A stretch of 64,000 nucleotides of DNA, from NCBI RefSeq assembly GCF_942548115.1, contig NZ_OW824151.1:1984001-2048000 (forward strand), written 5' to 3'. Origin of the DNA: Aeromicrobium sp. Leaf245. GTDB taxonomy: Bacteria; Actinomycetota; Actinomycetes; Propionibacteriales; Nocardioidaceae. Both the position numbers and the translations under genes were made by a program. Shown piece by piece: positions 1-11,600 of the stretch; position 1 is the first letter of the stretch; every line of letters begins with the position of its first letter. The notes beneath the pieces were generated by a model that saw nothing but the letters and a program-made list of their open reading frames with translations, did no database searches and was not told where the DNA came from.

Positions 1-2
1 CC

Positions 3-80
3 GGACGCCGGGCCGCTCGTGCGGCCCACGCCTCCACGGCACCGCCGACGCCCTCGGACCAGTGGCTGGGGGAGCGATGA
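3..80 (+). CDS. C-terminal tail of an upstream gene (partial)
   Basis: Reading frame 3 is open from the window edge to a TGA at 78-80 and ends in a proline-rich tail (...TPSDQWLGER). The stop overlaps the ATG of the next gene as ATGA, the usual arrangement in this cluster. In related actinobacteria the gene at this position encodes a small DUF948-type membrane protein, so that is the guess. Only 25 codons are visible and none is diagnostic, so the call rests on context. Confidence 0.35.
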   Translation, partial: GRRAARAAHASTAPPTPSDQWLGER

Positions 81-366
81 AGCCCCGCGCCGTCTGGTTC
101 GTCGCCGGCTCGGCCGTGGGGGTCTACGCCAGCGCCAAGGCCCGGCGGGCCGCCTACCGGGTCTCGATGCCCGGACTCATCGACCAGGCCGCCGCGCTCG
201 GCACCGGGTGGCGGGCCTTCGCCGACGAGGTCCGCGACGGGATGTCCACCGCCGAGTCCCGGCTCGCCGACCAGATCACGCCACCCCGACCCTCGCTCGA
301 GGTCACGGCCGCGGACCAACCAGCCGCGGACCGCCCCGAGCTCACCGACGAGAGAGACCACCCCTG

Positions 367-367
<1 letters not shown>
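77..367 (+). CDS. Small membrane-anchored protein of the DUF6167 type
   Basis: This 96-residue protein begins with a hydrophobic, alanine- and glycine-rich stretch (residues about 4-20, WFVAGSAVGVYASA). A helical region around a DEVRDGM motif follows, then an acidic, proline-rich tail. Proteins of this shape sit directly before alaS in many actinobacteria; their function is unknown, and a membrane-anchored structural role is only a guess. The ATG at 77 is preferred over the GTG at 62 because a purine-rich GGGGGAG lies just before it and family members start with such a hydrophobic segment. Its TGA shares one base with the alaS ATG, so the two are probably translationally coupled. Confidence 0.6.
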
Positions 368-3045
<2,678 letters not shown>

Positions 3046-3055
3046 GGCAGGTCCG

Positions 3056-3502
3056 ATGAGGAGGGGACGTCGACTCGGTGTCGACGTCGGCGACGTCCGC
3101 ATCGGCGTGGCCGTGTGCGACCCCGACGGGCTCGTGGCCACGCCGCTGGAGACGGTGGCCGCCGGACCCGACGCGATCGGCCGGCTCTCCGCCCTCGCCT
3201 CCGAGGTCGACGCGCTGGAGCTCGTGGTCGGTCTCCCGGTGTCGCTGAGCGGGCGCGAGGGTCCTGCTGCGGCGAAGGTGCGGGTGTTCGCCCGCGCTCT
3301 CGCCGACACGGTCGCGCCCACGGTTGTCCGGCTGTTCGACGAGCGGATGTCTACGATGACTGCGGACAGCCTGCTCCGCGAGGGCGGGCGGTCAGGGCGG
3401 TCTCGACGCTCGGTGATCGACCAGGCTGCGGCCACGGTCATCCTGCAGACCGCCCTGGACACCGAACGGACCCGGGGATCGGCCCCGGGCGAGACGATCT
3501 GA
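3056..3502 (+). CDS. ruvX: Putative pre-16S rRNA nuclease / Holliday junction resolvase-like YqgF
   Basis: A 148-residue RNase H-fold protein. The conserved start GVDVGDVRIGVAV carries the first catalytic aspartate, VVGLPVSLSGREG is the middle motif, and DERMST...SVIDQAAATVILQ holds the C-terminal acidic residues. E. coli YqgF helps mature the 5' end of 16S rRNA; the older name suggests Holliday junction resolution, which is less supported. Position between alaS and mltG is the standard actinobacterial order. The gap to alaS is 10 bases, so co-transcription is likely. The ATG at 3056 fits the family start; the open frame upstream is alaS shadow. Confidence 0.93.
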   Translation: MRRGRRLGVDVGDVRIGVAVCDPDGLVATPLETVAAGPDAIGRLSALASEVDALELVVGLPVSLSGREGPAAAKVRVFARALADTVAPTVVRLFDERMSTMTADSLLREGGRSGRSRRSVIDQAAATVILQTALDTERTRGSAPGETI

Positions 3503-3509
3503 GGTCGAC

Positions 3510-4640
3510 GTGAGTGACAGCGGACTCGACATCCTGGGCGCCGACAGTGGTGGGCGACGCGCCACCAAGGCCGGCGGCCGGCGTGCCCCCCGCAAGCGCG
3601 GACCCCGCTGGGGACGCATCCTGCTGGTGCTCGTGGTCCTGGCCGGCCTGGTCTTCGCCGGCAAGGTCGTGTGGGACAAGGCCGGCTCGTACCTGAACGG
3701 ACCGGAGGACTACTCCGGCCAGGGTAGCGGTGAGGTCGTCGTCGAGATCCCCGCCGGGTCGGACGGCCAGGCGATGGCGTCGATCCTGGCGAAGCAGGAC
3801 GTCGTGGCCAGCGCCGAGGCGTTCTACCAGCTCTCGCTGAACGACGAGCGCTTCGCGACCATCCAGCCCGGCTTCTACCAGCTGCGGCGCAAGATGTCGG
3901 CGGAGTGGGCGATGCGTGAGCTCACCGACGCGAGCAACCGGGTCGAGGGCAAGGTCACCATCCCCGAGGGCTCGCGGGTGGGCCAGATCGTGAAGGCGAT
4001 CGCCGCCGGCTCGGAGATCAGCGAGGACGAGGTCACCGCGGTCCTCGACGACCCGAAGGACCTCGGCCTGCCCGAGGGCGCCAACGGCAACCCCGAGGGC
4101 TACCTCTTCCCGGCGACCTACACCGTCGAGCCCGGCACCACGGCGCTCGAGCTGATGCAGCAGATGGTCAAGAAGACCCTCGAGGTCGAGGCCGACCTCG
4201 ACATCGACGCCCGTGCCAAGGCCCTCGGGCTGTCGAAGGAGGACGTCCTCACGATGGCGAGCATCCTGGAGTACGAGGCGGCCCGCGACGAGGACTACCC
4301 CAAGGTGGCCCGGGTGCTCTTCAACCGGCTCGAGGACGGCATGCCGCTGCAGCTGGACTCCACGGTCTCGTACGTGAGCCAGCGGGAGGGCGACGTGTGG
4401 ACCACGCCGGAGGAGCGTGCGAACCCGTCGGAGTACAACACGTACCAGAACACCGGGCTGCCGCCCGGTCCGATCGGCTCACCGGGCGAGAAGACCATCG
4501 AGGCGGCCCTCAACCCCGCCGACGGCGACTGGTTGTACTTCTTCGCCGACAAGGAGGGCGTCACGATCTTCAACACCGACTTCGCCCAGCACAACGCCGA
4601 CTGCCAGAAGGTCTACGGCGCCGGCTCCTGTGGTGGCTGA
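3510..4640 (+). CDS. mltG: Endolytic murein transglycosylase
   Basis: A 376-residue membrane protein with a basic N-terminal cytoplasmic tail (PRKRGPRWGR), one transmembrane helix (about residues 36-52) and an extracellular YceG domain. The catalytic glutamate is E254 in MASILEYEA, matching the family's SI-E-E motif; TYQNTGLPPGPI near the C-terminus is the second signature. The enzyme cleaves nascent peptidoglycan strands and sets glycan chain length during elongation. It starts with GTG seven bases after ruvX. Its last codons overlap the aroE start. The C-terminus is short, ending in a glycine- and cysteine-containing tail. Confidence 0.96.
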   Translation: MSDSGLDILGADSGGRRATKAGGRRAPRKRGPRWGRILLVLVVLAGLVFAGKVVWDKAGSYLNGPEDYSGQGSGEVVVEIPAGSDGQAMASILAKQDVVASAEAFYQLSLNDERFATIQPGFYQLRRKMSAEWAMRELTDASNRVEGKVTIPEGSRVGQIVKAIAAGSEISEDEVTAVLDDPKDLGLPEGANGNPEGYLFPATYTVEPGTTALELMQQMVKKTLEVEADLDIDARAKALGLSKEDVLTMASILEYEAARDEDYPKVARVLFNRLEDGMPLQLDSTVSYVSQREGDVWTTPEERANPSEYNTYQNTGLPPGPIGSPGEKTIEAALNPADGDWLYFFADKEGVTIFNTDFAQHNADCQKVYGAGSCGG

Positions 4641-5481
4641 CCCGCGCACCGGGCGGCCCGCTCGTCGCCGCTGTGCGGTGGTGGGCCACCCGGTCGCGCA
4701 CTCCCTCTCGCCGGTCATGCACCGTGCGGCCTACGCCGAGCTCGGCCTGGACTGGACGTTCGACGCGGTCGACGTCGAGCCGGCGGGACTCGGTGCGTGG
4801 GTCGAGCGCCTCGACCCCACGTGGCGCGGCCTCGCCGTGACCGCCCCGCACAAGCGTGACGCGCTCGAGCTGGCGGACGACGTCTCCGACGTCGCCGCCG
4901 CCGCGGGTGGGGCGAACACCCTGCTGCTGGCCGACGGCGTGGTCCGCGCCGACAACACCGACGTGCCCGGCACGCTCGCTGCGCTGCAGGAGGCCGGCAT
5001 CGCCGACGTGCCGCTCGTGCGTGTCCTCGGCGCGGGTGCCACGGCGTCGTCGGTCGCCCACGCCGTGGTGGGGCTGGGTGCCCGCCGGATGGAGCTGGTC
5101 GTCCGCGACGTGGCGCGGGCCGAGACGACCGCGGCATCGGCGCGTTCGGCCGGGCTCGAGGTGGTCGTGCGCTCGAGCGACGCCCCCTTCGTCGACGTCG
5201 CGGACCTGCTCGTCTCCACGGTGCCGGAGGACGCGGCCGGTGCCCGGTCGCACGAGCTGGTCGAGTCCGCCGCCGCGGTCTTCGACGTCGTCTACGACCC
5301 GTGGCCGACCCGCCTGCTGCTCGCGGCGCAGCAGGCCGACCGTCCTGCGGTGTCCGGGCTCGACCTCCTGGCCCACCAGGCCGTGCTGCAGCTCGCCCTC
5401 ATGACGGGCTCGCGGGTCGAGGTCGACGTGCTGCGCGACGCCGCGCTCGCGGAGCTGTCGGCCGCGCGCGACGTGCCCTAG
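4630..5481 (+). CDS. aroE: Shikimate dehydrogenase
   Basis: NADP-dependent reduction of 3-dehydroshikimate to shikimate in chorismate synthesis. The substrate-binding motif GHPVAHSLSPVMH is near the N-terminus. The catalytic lysine sits in AVTAPHK (the family usually has NVT-PHK), followed by GANTL and DNTD. The cofactor glycine motif is GAGATASSVAHA. At 283 residues it is of normal length. Two adjacent GTG codons (4630, 4633) are both possible starts; the first is given. Either overlaps the end of mltG. There is no clear Shine-Dalgarno sequence, so translation is probably coupled to mltG. Confidence 0.93.
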   Translation: MVADPRTGRPARRRCAVVGHPVAHSLSPVMHRAAYAELGLDWTFDAVDVEPAGLGAWVERLDPTWRGLAVTAPHKRDALELADDVSDVAAAAGGANTLLLADGVVRADNTDVPGTLAALQEAGIADVPLVRVLGAGATASSVAHAVVGLGARRMELVVRDVARAETTAASARSAGLEVVVRSSDAPFVDVADLLVSTVPEDAAGARSHELVESAAAVFDVVYDPWPTRLLLAAQQADRPAVSGLDLLAHQAVLQLALMTGSRVEVDVLRDAALAELSAARDVP

Positions 5482-5491
5482 GGTTGCGGCC

Positions 5492-6193
5492 GTGCAGACC
5501 CTCCACGTCGTCGCCACCGCCGTCGGTGCGGGGGTGCTCGGCCTGCTGGGCCCGCACGTGATCTCCCGGCTGCCCGAGCCGGAGCCGGACCCCTCCGAGG
5601 TCGACGAGCCCCCGAAGCCGCTCTACGTCGACCTCGCCCGACGCCCTCGACTCGCCCCGGCGCTCGCCCTGGTGGCGGCGGTGCTGGCGCTCGTCGCCGC
5701 GCTCGGCATCGACGAGCCGCTGCTGCTGCCGGCCTGGGCGGTCTTCGCCGGCGTCGGCACGTGGCTGTCGTTCATCGACCTGCGCACCCGGCTGCTGCCC
5801 TACGCACTCACGCTGCCGCTGCACGTGGTGGTGCTCGTGCTCGTCGGCCTGGCGTCGCTCGTGGCCCAGGACCGGTCGATCATCCTCAAGGGGCTGATCG
5901 GCAACCTCGTGCTCTACGGGGTCTTCCGGCTCATCTACGCCCTCGGCCGGTGGATCAGCCAGCCGTTCGGGTTCGGCGACGTACGGATCGCGGGCGTGAT
6001 CGGCTTGCTGCTGGGCGCGCTCGGTGCCGCCGAGACGCTGTACGGCGGCTACGCGGGGTTCATCCTGGGCGCCGTCGTCGGGCTGGGGCTGTACGCCACG
6101 GGACGGATCGGACGCCGTGACCCGTTCGCCTTCGGTCCGTACCTCGTCGTGGGGGCCTTCCTCGGCCCGCCGCTGGTGGCCCTGCTCCGCTGA
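5492..6193 (+). CDS. A24 prepilin peptidase-like membrane protein
   Basis: A 233-residue, largely hydrophobic protein with about six membrane segments. The two catalytic aspartates of the type IV prepilin peptidase family are visible: D96 in FIDLRTRLLP and D163 in GFGDVRIAG. It would cleave leader peptides of prepilin-like substrates at the cytoplasmic face of the membrane. The cysteine-rich methyltransferase insert of long members is missing, as in short actinobacterial forms. No pilin genes are in the window. A TAGGGT hexamer overlapping the aroE stop (5479-5484) lies seven bases before the GTG, so the gene may also have its own leaderless promoter. Confidence 0.88.
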   Translation: MQTLHVVATAVGAGVLGLLGPHVISRLPEPEPDPSEVDEPPKPLYVDLARRPRLAPALALVAAVLALVAALGIDEPLLLPAWAVFAGVGTWLSFIDLRTRLLPYALTLPLHVVVLVLVGLASLVAQDRSIILKGLIGNLVLYGVFRLIYALGRWISQPFGFGDVRIAGVIGLLLGALGAAETLYGGYAGFILGAVVGLGLYATGRIGRRDPFAFGPYLVVGAFLGPPLVALLR

Positions 6194-6200
6194 CGGCGCG

Positions 6201-6515
6201 TCAGTGGGTGAGCTTCAGCCCGACGATCCCGGACACCACCGCCAGCAGGCACAGCACCCGCGCCACGGACACCGGCTCGTCGCCCTGCGCCATGGCCCAG
6301 GCGGCGGTGAGTGTGGCGCCGATGCCCACCCACACGGCGTACGCCGTCCCGGTCGGCAGGTCACGCATCGCCCACGCGAGGCCGACCATGCTGAGCACGA
6401 GGGCGACGCCGAACACGAGGCTCGGGACGAGGCGGCTGAAGCCGTCCGAGCGACCGAGGGCCGTGGCCCACACCGCCTCCAGCACTCCTGACCCGACGAG
6501 CACGATCCAGCTCAT
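6201..6515 (-). CDS. gdx: Small multidrug resistance family guanidinium exporter
   Basis: A 104-residue, four-helix SMR transporter. Key residues fall at the positions known for Gdx-type guanidinium/H+ antiporters: E13 (essential proton/substrate glutamate), W16, S/G at SDGF, Y59 and W62 in AYAVWVGIG, and a C-terminal GIVGLK. It lacks the features of drug-type EmrE that would argue otherwise, and the guanidine-III riboswitch immediately upstream fixes the substrate as guanidinium with good confidence. A clear AGGAG lies six bases before the ATG. The gene points against its neighbours, ending seven bases from the prepilin peptidase stop and starting divergently from aroC. SMR proteins work as antiparallel dimers in the inner membrane. 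Confidence 0.93.
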   Translation of the reverse strand: MSWIVLVGSGVLEAVWATALGRSDGFSRLVPSLVFGVALVLSMVGLAWAMRDLPTGTAYAVWVGIGATLTAAWAMAQGDEPVSVARVLCLLAVVSGIVGLKLTH

Positions 6516-6528
6516 GACGACTCCTGAC

Positions 6529-6570
6529 CTGCCGTCTTTGCGCTGATCGGGTACGGCAGCCTCGTCCGAG
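6529..6570 (-). ncRNA. Guanidine-III (ykkC-III) riboswitch upstream of gdx
   Basis: On the minus strand the sequence contains GGACGAGG, then CTGCCGTACCCGA, then a purine-rich linker and GACGGCAG. This is the layout of the compact guanidine-III pseudoknot: stem P1 CTGCCGT/ACGGCAG, and pseudoknot TCGG/CCGA. Both helices pair perfectly, while bases differ from the sequence I recall for the Thermobifida fusca RNA in a compensating way. The element ends about 13 bases before the gdx start, directly abutting the AGGAG ribosome-binding site. Control by ribosome access is therefore likely: guanidine binding would raise exporter translation. Confidence 0.9.
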
Positions 6571-6641
6571 CCCCCAGGGAGCGGGCGACCCCATCCTGGC
6601 ACAGCCGGGCAGGCCCTCCCTGCCGGCCCGACAGCTCCTGA

Positions 6642-6647
6642 CAGAAT
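6642..6647 (+). promoter_or_regulatory. -10 element of aroC
   Basis: CAGAAT lies seven bases before the ATG at 6655, a spacing typical of leaderless transcripts in actinobacteria. No convincing -35 is seen. It supports the ATG at 6655 as the aroC start rather than the ATG at 6646, which lies inside the -10. Confidence 0.4.
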
Positions 6648-6654
6648 GACCCCC

Positions 6655-7833
6655 ATGCTTCGATGGCTGACTGCCGGAGAGTCCCACGGACCCGCGCTCG
6701 TCGCGATCCTCGAGGGACTCCCAGCCGGCGTGCACGTGACCAGCAAGGACGTGCAGGACGCGCTCGCCCGGCGCCGCCTGGGCTACGGGCGGGGCGCGCG
6801 CATGAGCTTCGAGGCCGACGAGCTCGAGGTCATCGGCGGCCTGCGGCACGGCGTCAGCATGGGCAGCCCCGTGGCCCTGCGCATCGGCAACAGCGAGTGG
6901 CCGAAGTGGGAGCAGGTCATGTCGGCCGACCCGGTCGACCCCGAGGTGCTCGACGGGCTCAAGCGGGGCGCTCCGCTGACCCGGCCGCGACCCGGCCACG
7001 CCGACCTCGCCGGCATGCAGAAGTACGGCTTCGACGAAGCCCGTCCCGTGCTCGAGCGGGCCAGCGCCCGCGAGACCGCCGCCCGCGTCGCGCTCGGCGA
7101 GGTGGCGGCGAAGTTCGTCGAGCAGACCACCGGCGCCACGATCCTGTCGCACGTCGTCGAGCTGGGCACCGTCACGGCGCCCGCGGGCCTCGTGCCGAGC
7201 GCCTCGGACGTCGAGGCGCTCGACGCCGACCCGGTGCGCTGCTTCGACGCGGCCACCAGCGAGGCGATGGTGGCCGAGATCGACGTGGCCCACAAGGACG
7301 GTGACACCCTCGGCGGCGTCGTCGAGGTGGTCGTGGAGGGCCTGCCGCCCGGCCTCGGCTCGTACACGCACTGGGACCGGCGCCTCGACTCCCGGCTCGC
7401 CGGCGCCCTCATGGGCATCCAGGCCATCAAGGGCGTGGAGGTGGGCGACGGGTTCGAGCTGGCCCGTACCCGCGGATCGCTGGCCCACGACGAGATCGTC
7501 CCGACAGACGACGGCATCCGCCGCGTCTCCGGCCGCTCCGGCGGGACCGAGGGCGGCATGACCACGGGCGAGCTGCTGCGCGTGCGTGCCGCCATGAAGC
7601 CGATCGCCACCGTGCCGCGGGCCCTGCGGACCGTCGACGTGGCCACCGGCGAGGAGACGCGTGCCCACCACCAGCGTTCCGACGTGTGCGCCGTCCCGGC
7701 CGCCGGCATCGTGGCCGAGGCCATGGTCGCGCTCGTGGTCGCCGACGCCATCACCGAGAAGTTCGGGGGCGACTCGGTCGAGGAGGTCCGACGCAACGTC
7801 GAGGCCTACCGCGACCACCTGAGGTTCCGTTGA
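6655..7833 (+). CDS. aroC: Chorismate synthase
   Basis: Converts EPSP to chorismate, the last shikimate step, using reduced FMN. The 392-residue protein opens with the signature [13 protein letters not shown]. It carries the basic active-site block around [12 protein letters not shown] and [23 protein letters not shown], and the C-terminal [17 protein letters not shown]. An in-frame ATG at 6646 would add three residues; 6655 fits the family start and the upstream -10 element. It begins a chain of overlapping genes (aroC-aroK-aroB-peptidase-efp-nusB). Confidence 0.97.
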   Translation: MLRWLTAGESHGPALVAILEGLPAGVHVTSKDVQDALARRRLGYGRGARMSFEADELEVIGGLRHGVSMGSPVALRIGNSEWPKWEQVMSADPVDPEVLDGLKRGAPLTRPRPGHADLAGMQKYGFDEARPVLERASARETAARVALGEVAAKFVEQTTGATILSHVVELGTVTAPAGLVPSASDVEALDADPVRCFDAATSEAMVAEIDVAHKDGDTLGGVVEVVVEGLPPGLGSYTHWDRRLDSRLAGALMGIQAIKGVEVGDGFELARTRGSLAHDEIVPTDDGIRRVSGRSGGTEGGMTTGELLRVRAAMKPIATVPRALRTVDVATGEETRAHHQRSDVCAVPAAGIVAEAMVALVVADAITEKFGGDSVEEVRRNVEAYRDHLRFR

Positions 7834-8345
7834 GTCCGGTCGTCGTCCTGATCGGCGCACCCGGCGCCGGCAAGACCACGGTGGCCCAGCTGCTGGCCGA
7901 GGCGCTCGGCACCACGGTGCGCGACACCGACGCCGACGTGGAGACCACGGTCGGGACCAGCGTGCAGGACCTGTTCGTCCAGCGAGGCGAGGCGCACTTC
8001 CGCGACCTCGAGGCAGAGGCGGTCGCCTTGGCTCTGGAGGAGCACGACGGTGTGCTGGCGCTCGGCGGTGGTGCGGTGATGCACCCCCGGACGCAGGAGA
8101 TGCTGCGCGGCGAGCGCGTCGTCTTCCTCGACGTCGGGCTGACCGCCGCGGCCCAGCGGGTGGGGCTCGGGACGAACCGCCCGCTCCTGCTGGGCAACGT
8201 GCGCGCCACGCTGAAGGCGCTGCTCGACGCCCGGCGCCCCCTGTACCAGGGCCTCGCGGTCCACACGGTCGTCACCGACGACCTCGACCCCACCGACGTG
8301 GCCGACCTCGTCCGACGCTTCCTCCAGGAGGAGATCCACCCGTGA
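7830..8345 (+). CDS. aroK: Shikimate kinase
   Basis: ATP-dependent phosphorylation of shikimate. The 171-residue protein has the P-loop GAPGAGKTT near its start, the shikimate-binding DTDADVE, a glycine-rich LALGGGAV, and the lid arginine region TNRPLLL. The only sensible start is TTG at 7830, which overlaps the aroC stop (TTGA); no ATG or GTG lies before the P-loop. A GAGG sits a few bases upstream. Its own stop overlaps the aroB GTG, so expression is coupled on both sides. Confidence 0.95.
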   Translation: MSPVVVLIGAPGAGKTTVAQLLAEALGTTVRDTDADVETTVGTSVQDLFVQRGEAHFRDLEAEAVALALEEHDGVLALGGGAVMHPRTQEMLRGERVVFLDVGLTAAAQRVGLGTNRPLLLGNVRATLKALLDARRPLYQGLAVHTVVTDDLDPTDVADLVRRFLQEEIHP

Positions 8346-9457
8346 CCACCCGCATCAGGGTCGAGACCGCAGCCCCCTACGACGTCGTCGTGGGCGCGGG
8401 CGCGTCGGCCCGCCTGGCCTCGCTCGTCGGCGACGACGTGAGGCGGGTGGCGATCCTGCACCCGGCGGTCCTGCGGGAGCGTGCAGCCCGGCTGCGCGCC
8501 CAGCTGATCAGCGAGCAGGCGACCGACACGGTCGACGTGCACCTCGTCGAGCTCCCCGACGGCGAGGCCGCGAAGACCGCCGAGGTGCTGCAGTACTGCT
8601 GGGGCGTCCTCGGCACGACGGGGTTCACGCGGTCCGACGTGGTCGTCGGGTTCGGCGGGGGAGCCACCACGGACCTCGCCGGGTTCGTGGCGGCCAGCTG
8701 GTTGCGCGGCGTGCGGTTCATCAACCTGCCGACCACCGTCCTCGGCATGGTCGACGCGGCCGTGGGTGGCAAGACCGGCATCAACACCGCCTCGGGCAAG
8801 AACCTGGTGGGTGCGTTCCACGAGCCGGTCGGCGTGCTGTGCGACCTCGAGCTGCTCACGGACCTGCCGTCGGCCGAGCTGCGCAGCGGCCTGGCCGAGG
8901 TCGTCAAGTGCGGCTTCATCGCCGACCCGTCGATCCTGGAGCTGGTGGAGGGGGCGGGGGCCGCGACGGTGCTCGACCCGACGTCGCCGATCCTCGCCGA
9001 GCTGGTGGCCAAGGGCATCCGGGTCAAGGCCCGGACCGTGGCCGGCGACCTGCGGGAGACCGGTGGATCCCGCGAGGACGAGGCGTCGATCGGCCGGGAG
9101 GCGCTCAACTACGGGCACACGCTCGGCCACGCGATCGAGCGCGAGGAGAACTACTCCGTGCGCCATGGCGAGGCCATCAGCGTGGGCATGGTCTTCGTGG
9201 CCGAGCTGGCGCAGCGGCACGACCTCATCGACGCCGACCTCGTGCAGCGTCACCGCGACGTGCTCGGCTCGCTCGCGCTGCCGACCACCTGGGCCGGGGC
9301 CTTCACCCCGTTGCTCGCGGCCATGCGCCTCGACAAGAAGACGCGGGGCGACCAGCTGCGCTTCGTCGTGCTGGAGGACCTGGGACGCACGACCATCCTG
9401 GCCGGCCCCGACGAGACCACGCTGCGCGACTCGTTCGCCGCGCTCACGAGCCGATGA
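8342..9457 (+). CDS. aroB: 3-Dehydroquinate synthase
   Basis: NAD- and metal-dependent cyclisation of DAHP to 3-dehydroquinate. The 371-residue protein shows the nucleotide- and substrate-binding block VVGFGGGATTDLAGFVAA and NLPTTVLGMVDAAVGGKTG. A central glutamate lies in LAEVVKCGFI, and the metal-binding histidine stretch is NYGHTLGHAIE. GTG start four bases into the aroK stop, with a strong AGGAGGAG upstream. It completes a local aroC-aroK-aroB set; aroE lies 3 kb upstream on the same strand, and the remaining aro genes (aroA, aroQ, aroG) are not in the window. Confidence 0.97.
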   Translation: MTTRIRVETAAPYDVVVGAGASARLASLVGDDVRRVAILHPAVLRERAARLRAQLISEQATDTVDVHLVELPDGEAAKTAEVLQYCWGVLGTTGFTRSDVVVGFGGGATTDLAGFVAASWLRGVRFINLPTTVLGMVDAAVGGKTGINTASGKNLVGAFHEPVGVLCDLELLTDLPSAELRSGLAEVVKCGFIADPSILELVEGAGAATVLDPTSPILAELVAKGIRVKARTVAGDLRETGGSREDEASIGREALNYGHTLGHAIEREENYSVRHGEAISVGMVFVAELAQRHDLIDADLVQRHRDVLGSLALPTTWAGAFTPLLAAMRLDKKTRGDQLRFVVLEDLGRTTILAGPDETTLRDSFAALTSR

Positions 9458-10572
9458 CGGCGCCCCTGGGCACCACGCCGGGCGCCGACGACCTCGCGCG
9501 GCGACGACGTCGGGTGGGAGCCGCGCTCTCGAAGGCAGGACGCGACGGCCTCGTCGTCACGACGCTCGTCAACGTGCGGTACCTGACGGGGTTCACCGGC
9601 TCCAACGGTGCGCTCGTGCTGCACGCCGACGGAAGCGGGGTCTTCCTCACGGACGGTCGCTACCGGGACCAGGCCGCGCAGGAGGTGCCGGGGCTCGAGC
9701 ACGTCATCACCCGCGACCTCGTGGGCGTCGCCGCCGAGCGGATCACCGCGTCCGGGCAGACGTCGTGGGCGGCCGAGACGCACGCGCTCAGCGTGGACGC
9801 GCACGCCCGCCTGGTCGAGGCGGCCCCGGCGGTCACGCTGGTGCCCGCCGGCCGGCTCGTGGAGGACGCTCGCACCATCAAGGACGACACCGAGGTCGCC
9901 GCCCTGCGGGAGGCGTGCCGGATCTCCACGGCGGCGCTCGAGGGGCTGTGGGCCGGCCCGCTGGTGGGTCGGACCGAGCGCGACGTGGCGCGTGACCTCG
10001 AGTGGCGCATGCTCGAGCTCGGCGCCGAGGCCGTCGCGTTCGAGACGATCCTGGCGTCCGGCCCGAACACGGCGGTCCCGCACCACCACCCGACCGACCG
10101 GGTGCTGCAGCCCGGCGACCTGCTCAAGACCGACTTCGGTGCCCGCGTCTCGGGCTACCACGCCGACTGCACGCGAACCGTCGTGCTCGGCACCGCCGAC
10201 GCCTGGCAGCGGGAGGTGCACGCGGCCGTGCGGGCCTCCCAGGCCGCCGGGGTGGACGTGCTGCGCGAGGGCCGTCCGGTGGCCGAGTCCGACACCGTCG
10301 CGCGTGGCGTGCTCGCCGACGCAGGCTGGCTCGAGCACTTCACGACCGGGCTCGGGCACGGGGTGGGCCTGGAGATCCACGAGGACCCGTTCATCGCCGC
10401 CTCGCACGCCGGTACACTGGCCAGTCGCACCACCTTGACCATGGAGCCGGGCATCTACGTCCCGGGCCGCGGGGGAGTGCGCATCGAAGACACCGTCCTC
10501 GTCACGTCGGCGGACCCGGGAACCCCCGAGGTATTGACCGACCTGACCACCGAGCTCCTGGAGATCGCCTGA
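9454..10572 (+). CDS. M24 family aminopeptidase (Xaa-Pro type)
   Basis: A 372-residue metallopeptidase of the pita-bread fold, predicted to remove N-terminal residues before proline. The N-terminal creatinase-like domain spans about residues 1-135 ([14 protein letters not shown]). The catalytic domain has the five metal ligands: D in KTDFGA, D in HADCTRT, H in [13 protein letters not shown] in [10 protein letters not shown] and E in VRIEDTV. The ATG overlaps the aroB stop, and its own stop shares a base with efp. A peptidase at this place before efp is common in Gram-positive bacteria (ypdF/pepQ-like). The exact substrate cannot be read from sequence. Confidence 0.92.
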   Translation: MTAPLGTTPGADDLARRRRRVGAALSKAGRDGLVVTTLVNVRYLTGFTGSNGALVLHADGSGVFLTDGRYRDQAAQEVPGLEHVITRDLVGVAAERITASGQTSWAAETHALSVDAHARLVEAAPAVTLVPAGRLVEDARTIKDDTEVAALREACRISTAALEGLWAGPLVGRTERDVARDLEWRMLELGAEAVAFETILASGPNTAVPHHHPTDRVLQPGDLLKTDFGARVSGYHADCTRTVVLGTADAWQREVHAAVRASQAAGVDVLREGRPVAESDTVARGVLADAGWLEHFTTGLGHGVGLEIHEDPFIAASHAGTLASRTTLTMEPGIYVPGRGGVRIEDTVLVTSADPGTPEVLTDLTTELLEIA

Positions 10573-11135
10573 TGGCCACCACGAACGACCTGAAGAACGG
10601 CATGGTGCTGAACATCGACGGCCAGCTCTGGACCATCGTCGAGTTCCAGCACGTCAAGCCGGGCAAGGGCCCCGCCTTCGTGCGCACCAAGATGAAGAAC
10701 GTCGAGTCCGGCAAGGTCGTCGACAAGACGTTCAACGCCGGTACCAAGGTCGAGACCGCGACCGTCGACAAGCGCGACATGCAGTACCTGTACAACGACG
10801 GCTCGAGCTACGTGTTCATGGACGTGCAGACCTTCGACCAGATCGAGATCCCCCCGGAGGCCATGGGCACGGCCACCGACTTCCTGCTGGAGAACCAGAA
10901 CGCCGTGGTCGCCACGAACGAGGGCCGTGTGCTCTACGTCGAGCTCCCCGCGTCGGTCGAGCTGCTCATCGAGCACACCGACCCGGGCCTGCAGGGTGAC
11001 CGCTCCAGCGGAGGCACCAAGCCCGCGCGTCTGGAGACCGGCCGCGAGATCCAGGTCCCGCTGTTCGTCGGCTCCGGCGAGAAGATCAAGGTGGACACGC
11101 GCGACGGTGGCTACCTCGGTCGCGTGAAGGCCTGA
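10572..11135 (+). CDS. efp: Translation elongation factor P
   Basis: A 187-residue three-domain protein that enters the ribosome E site and rescues stalls at consecutive prolines. Domain I carries the loop [14 protein letters not shown], with K32 at the tip. The palindromic PGKGP form is the actinobacterial type thought to work with an unmodified lysine, and no epmA/ymfI-type modifying gene is visible nearby. The C-terminal signature around [16 protein letters not shown] is intact. TGATG overlap with the peptidase and ATG-TGA overlap with nusB. Confidence 0.97.
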   Translation: MATTNDLKNGMVLNIDGQLWTIVEFQHVKPGKGPAFVRTKMKNVESGKVVDKTFNAGTKVETATVDKRDMQYLYNDGSSYVFMDVQTFDQIEIPPEAMGTATDFLLENQNAVVATNEGRVLYVELPASVELLIEHTDPGLQGDRSSGGTKPARLETGREIQVPLFVGSGEKIKVDTRDGGYLGRVKA

Positions 11136-11539
11136 TGGGCGCCAGGACCAAGTACCGCAAGCGGGCGCTGGACGTCCTCTTCGAGTCCGAGATGCGGGGC
11201 GTCCCCCTCGGCGGCACCCTCGCCGCCCGGCTCGAGACGAACGACCCGCCGGTCAACCCGTACACGGTCCAGCTCGTGGAGGGCGTGGCCGCGCACCAGG
11301 AGAGCATCGACTCCCTGATCGCCGAGCACGCGCGGGGCTGGACGCTGGACCGGATGCCCGGCGTCGACCGCAACATCGTGCGCGTGGCGGTCTACGAGAT
11401 CCTCCACGTCGACGACGTGCCGGGTCCCGTGGCCGTGAGCGAGGCCGTCGACCTCGCGGCGGACCTGTCGACGGACGAGTCGCCGAAGTTCGTCGGTGGC
11501 CTGCTGAGCCGCATCCTCGAGGTCTCCACCCCCGCCTGA
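11135..11539 (+). CDS. nusB: Transcription antitermination factor NusB
   Basis: A 134-residue all-helical RNA-binding protein that, with NusE/S10, binds boxA and supports rRNA antitermination. Conserved features are the N-terminal AARTKYRKRALDVLFE-like basic helix, the central WTLDRMPGVDRNIVRVAVYEIL block and the C-terminal SPKFVGGLLSRI. It overlaps the end of efp and closes the aro-efp-nusB chain. The following 153 bases are non-coding. Confidence 0.95.
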   Translation: MGARTKYRKRALDVLFESEMRGVPLGGTLAARLETNDPPVNPYTVQLVEGVAAHQESIDSLIAEHARGWTLDRMPGVDRNIVRVAVYEILHVDDVPGPVAVSEAVDLAADLSTDESPKFVGGLLSRILEVSTPA

Positions 11540-11600
11540 AGGACCCGTCGCCACGCCCACACCTCGAGATCATCGGTGGGCCGGACGATGTCGCGTTAAG

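Noticed and set aside
6646..6654. ATG at 6646 as aroC start
   Set aside because: It falls inside the proposed -10 element and adds three residues before the conserved [12 protein letters not shown].
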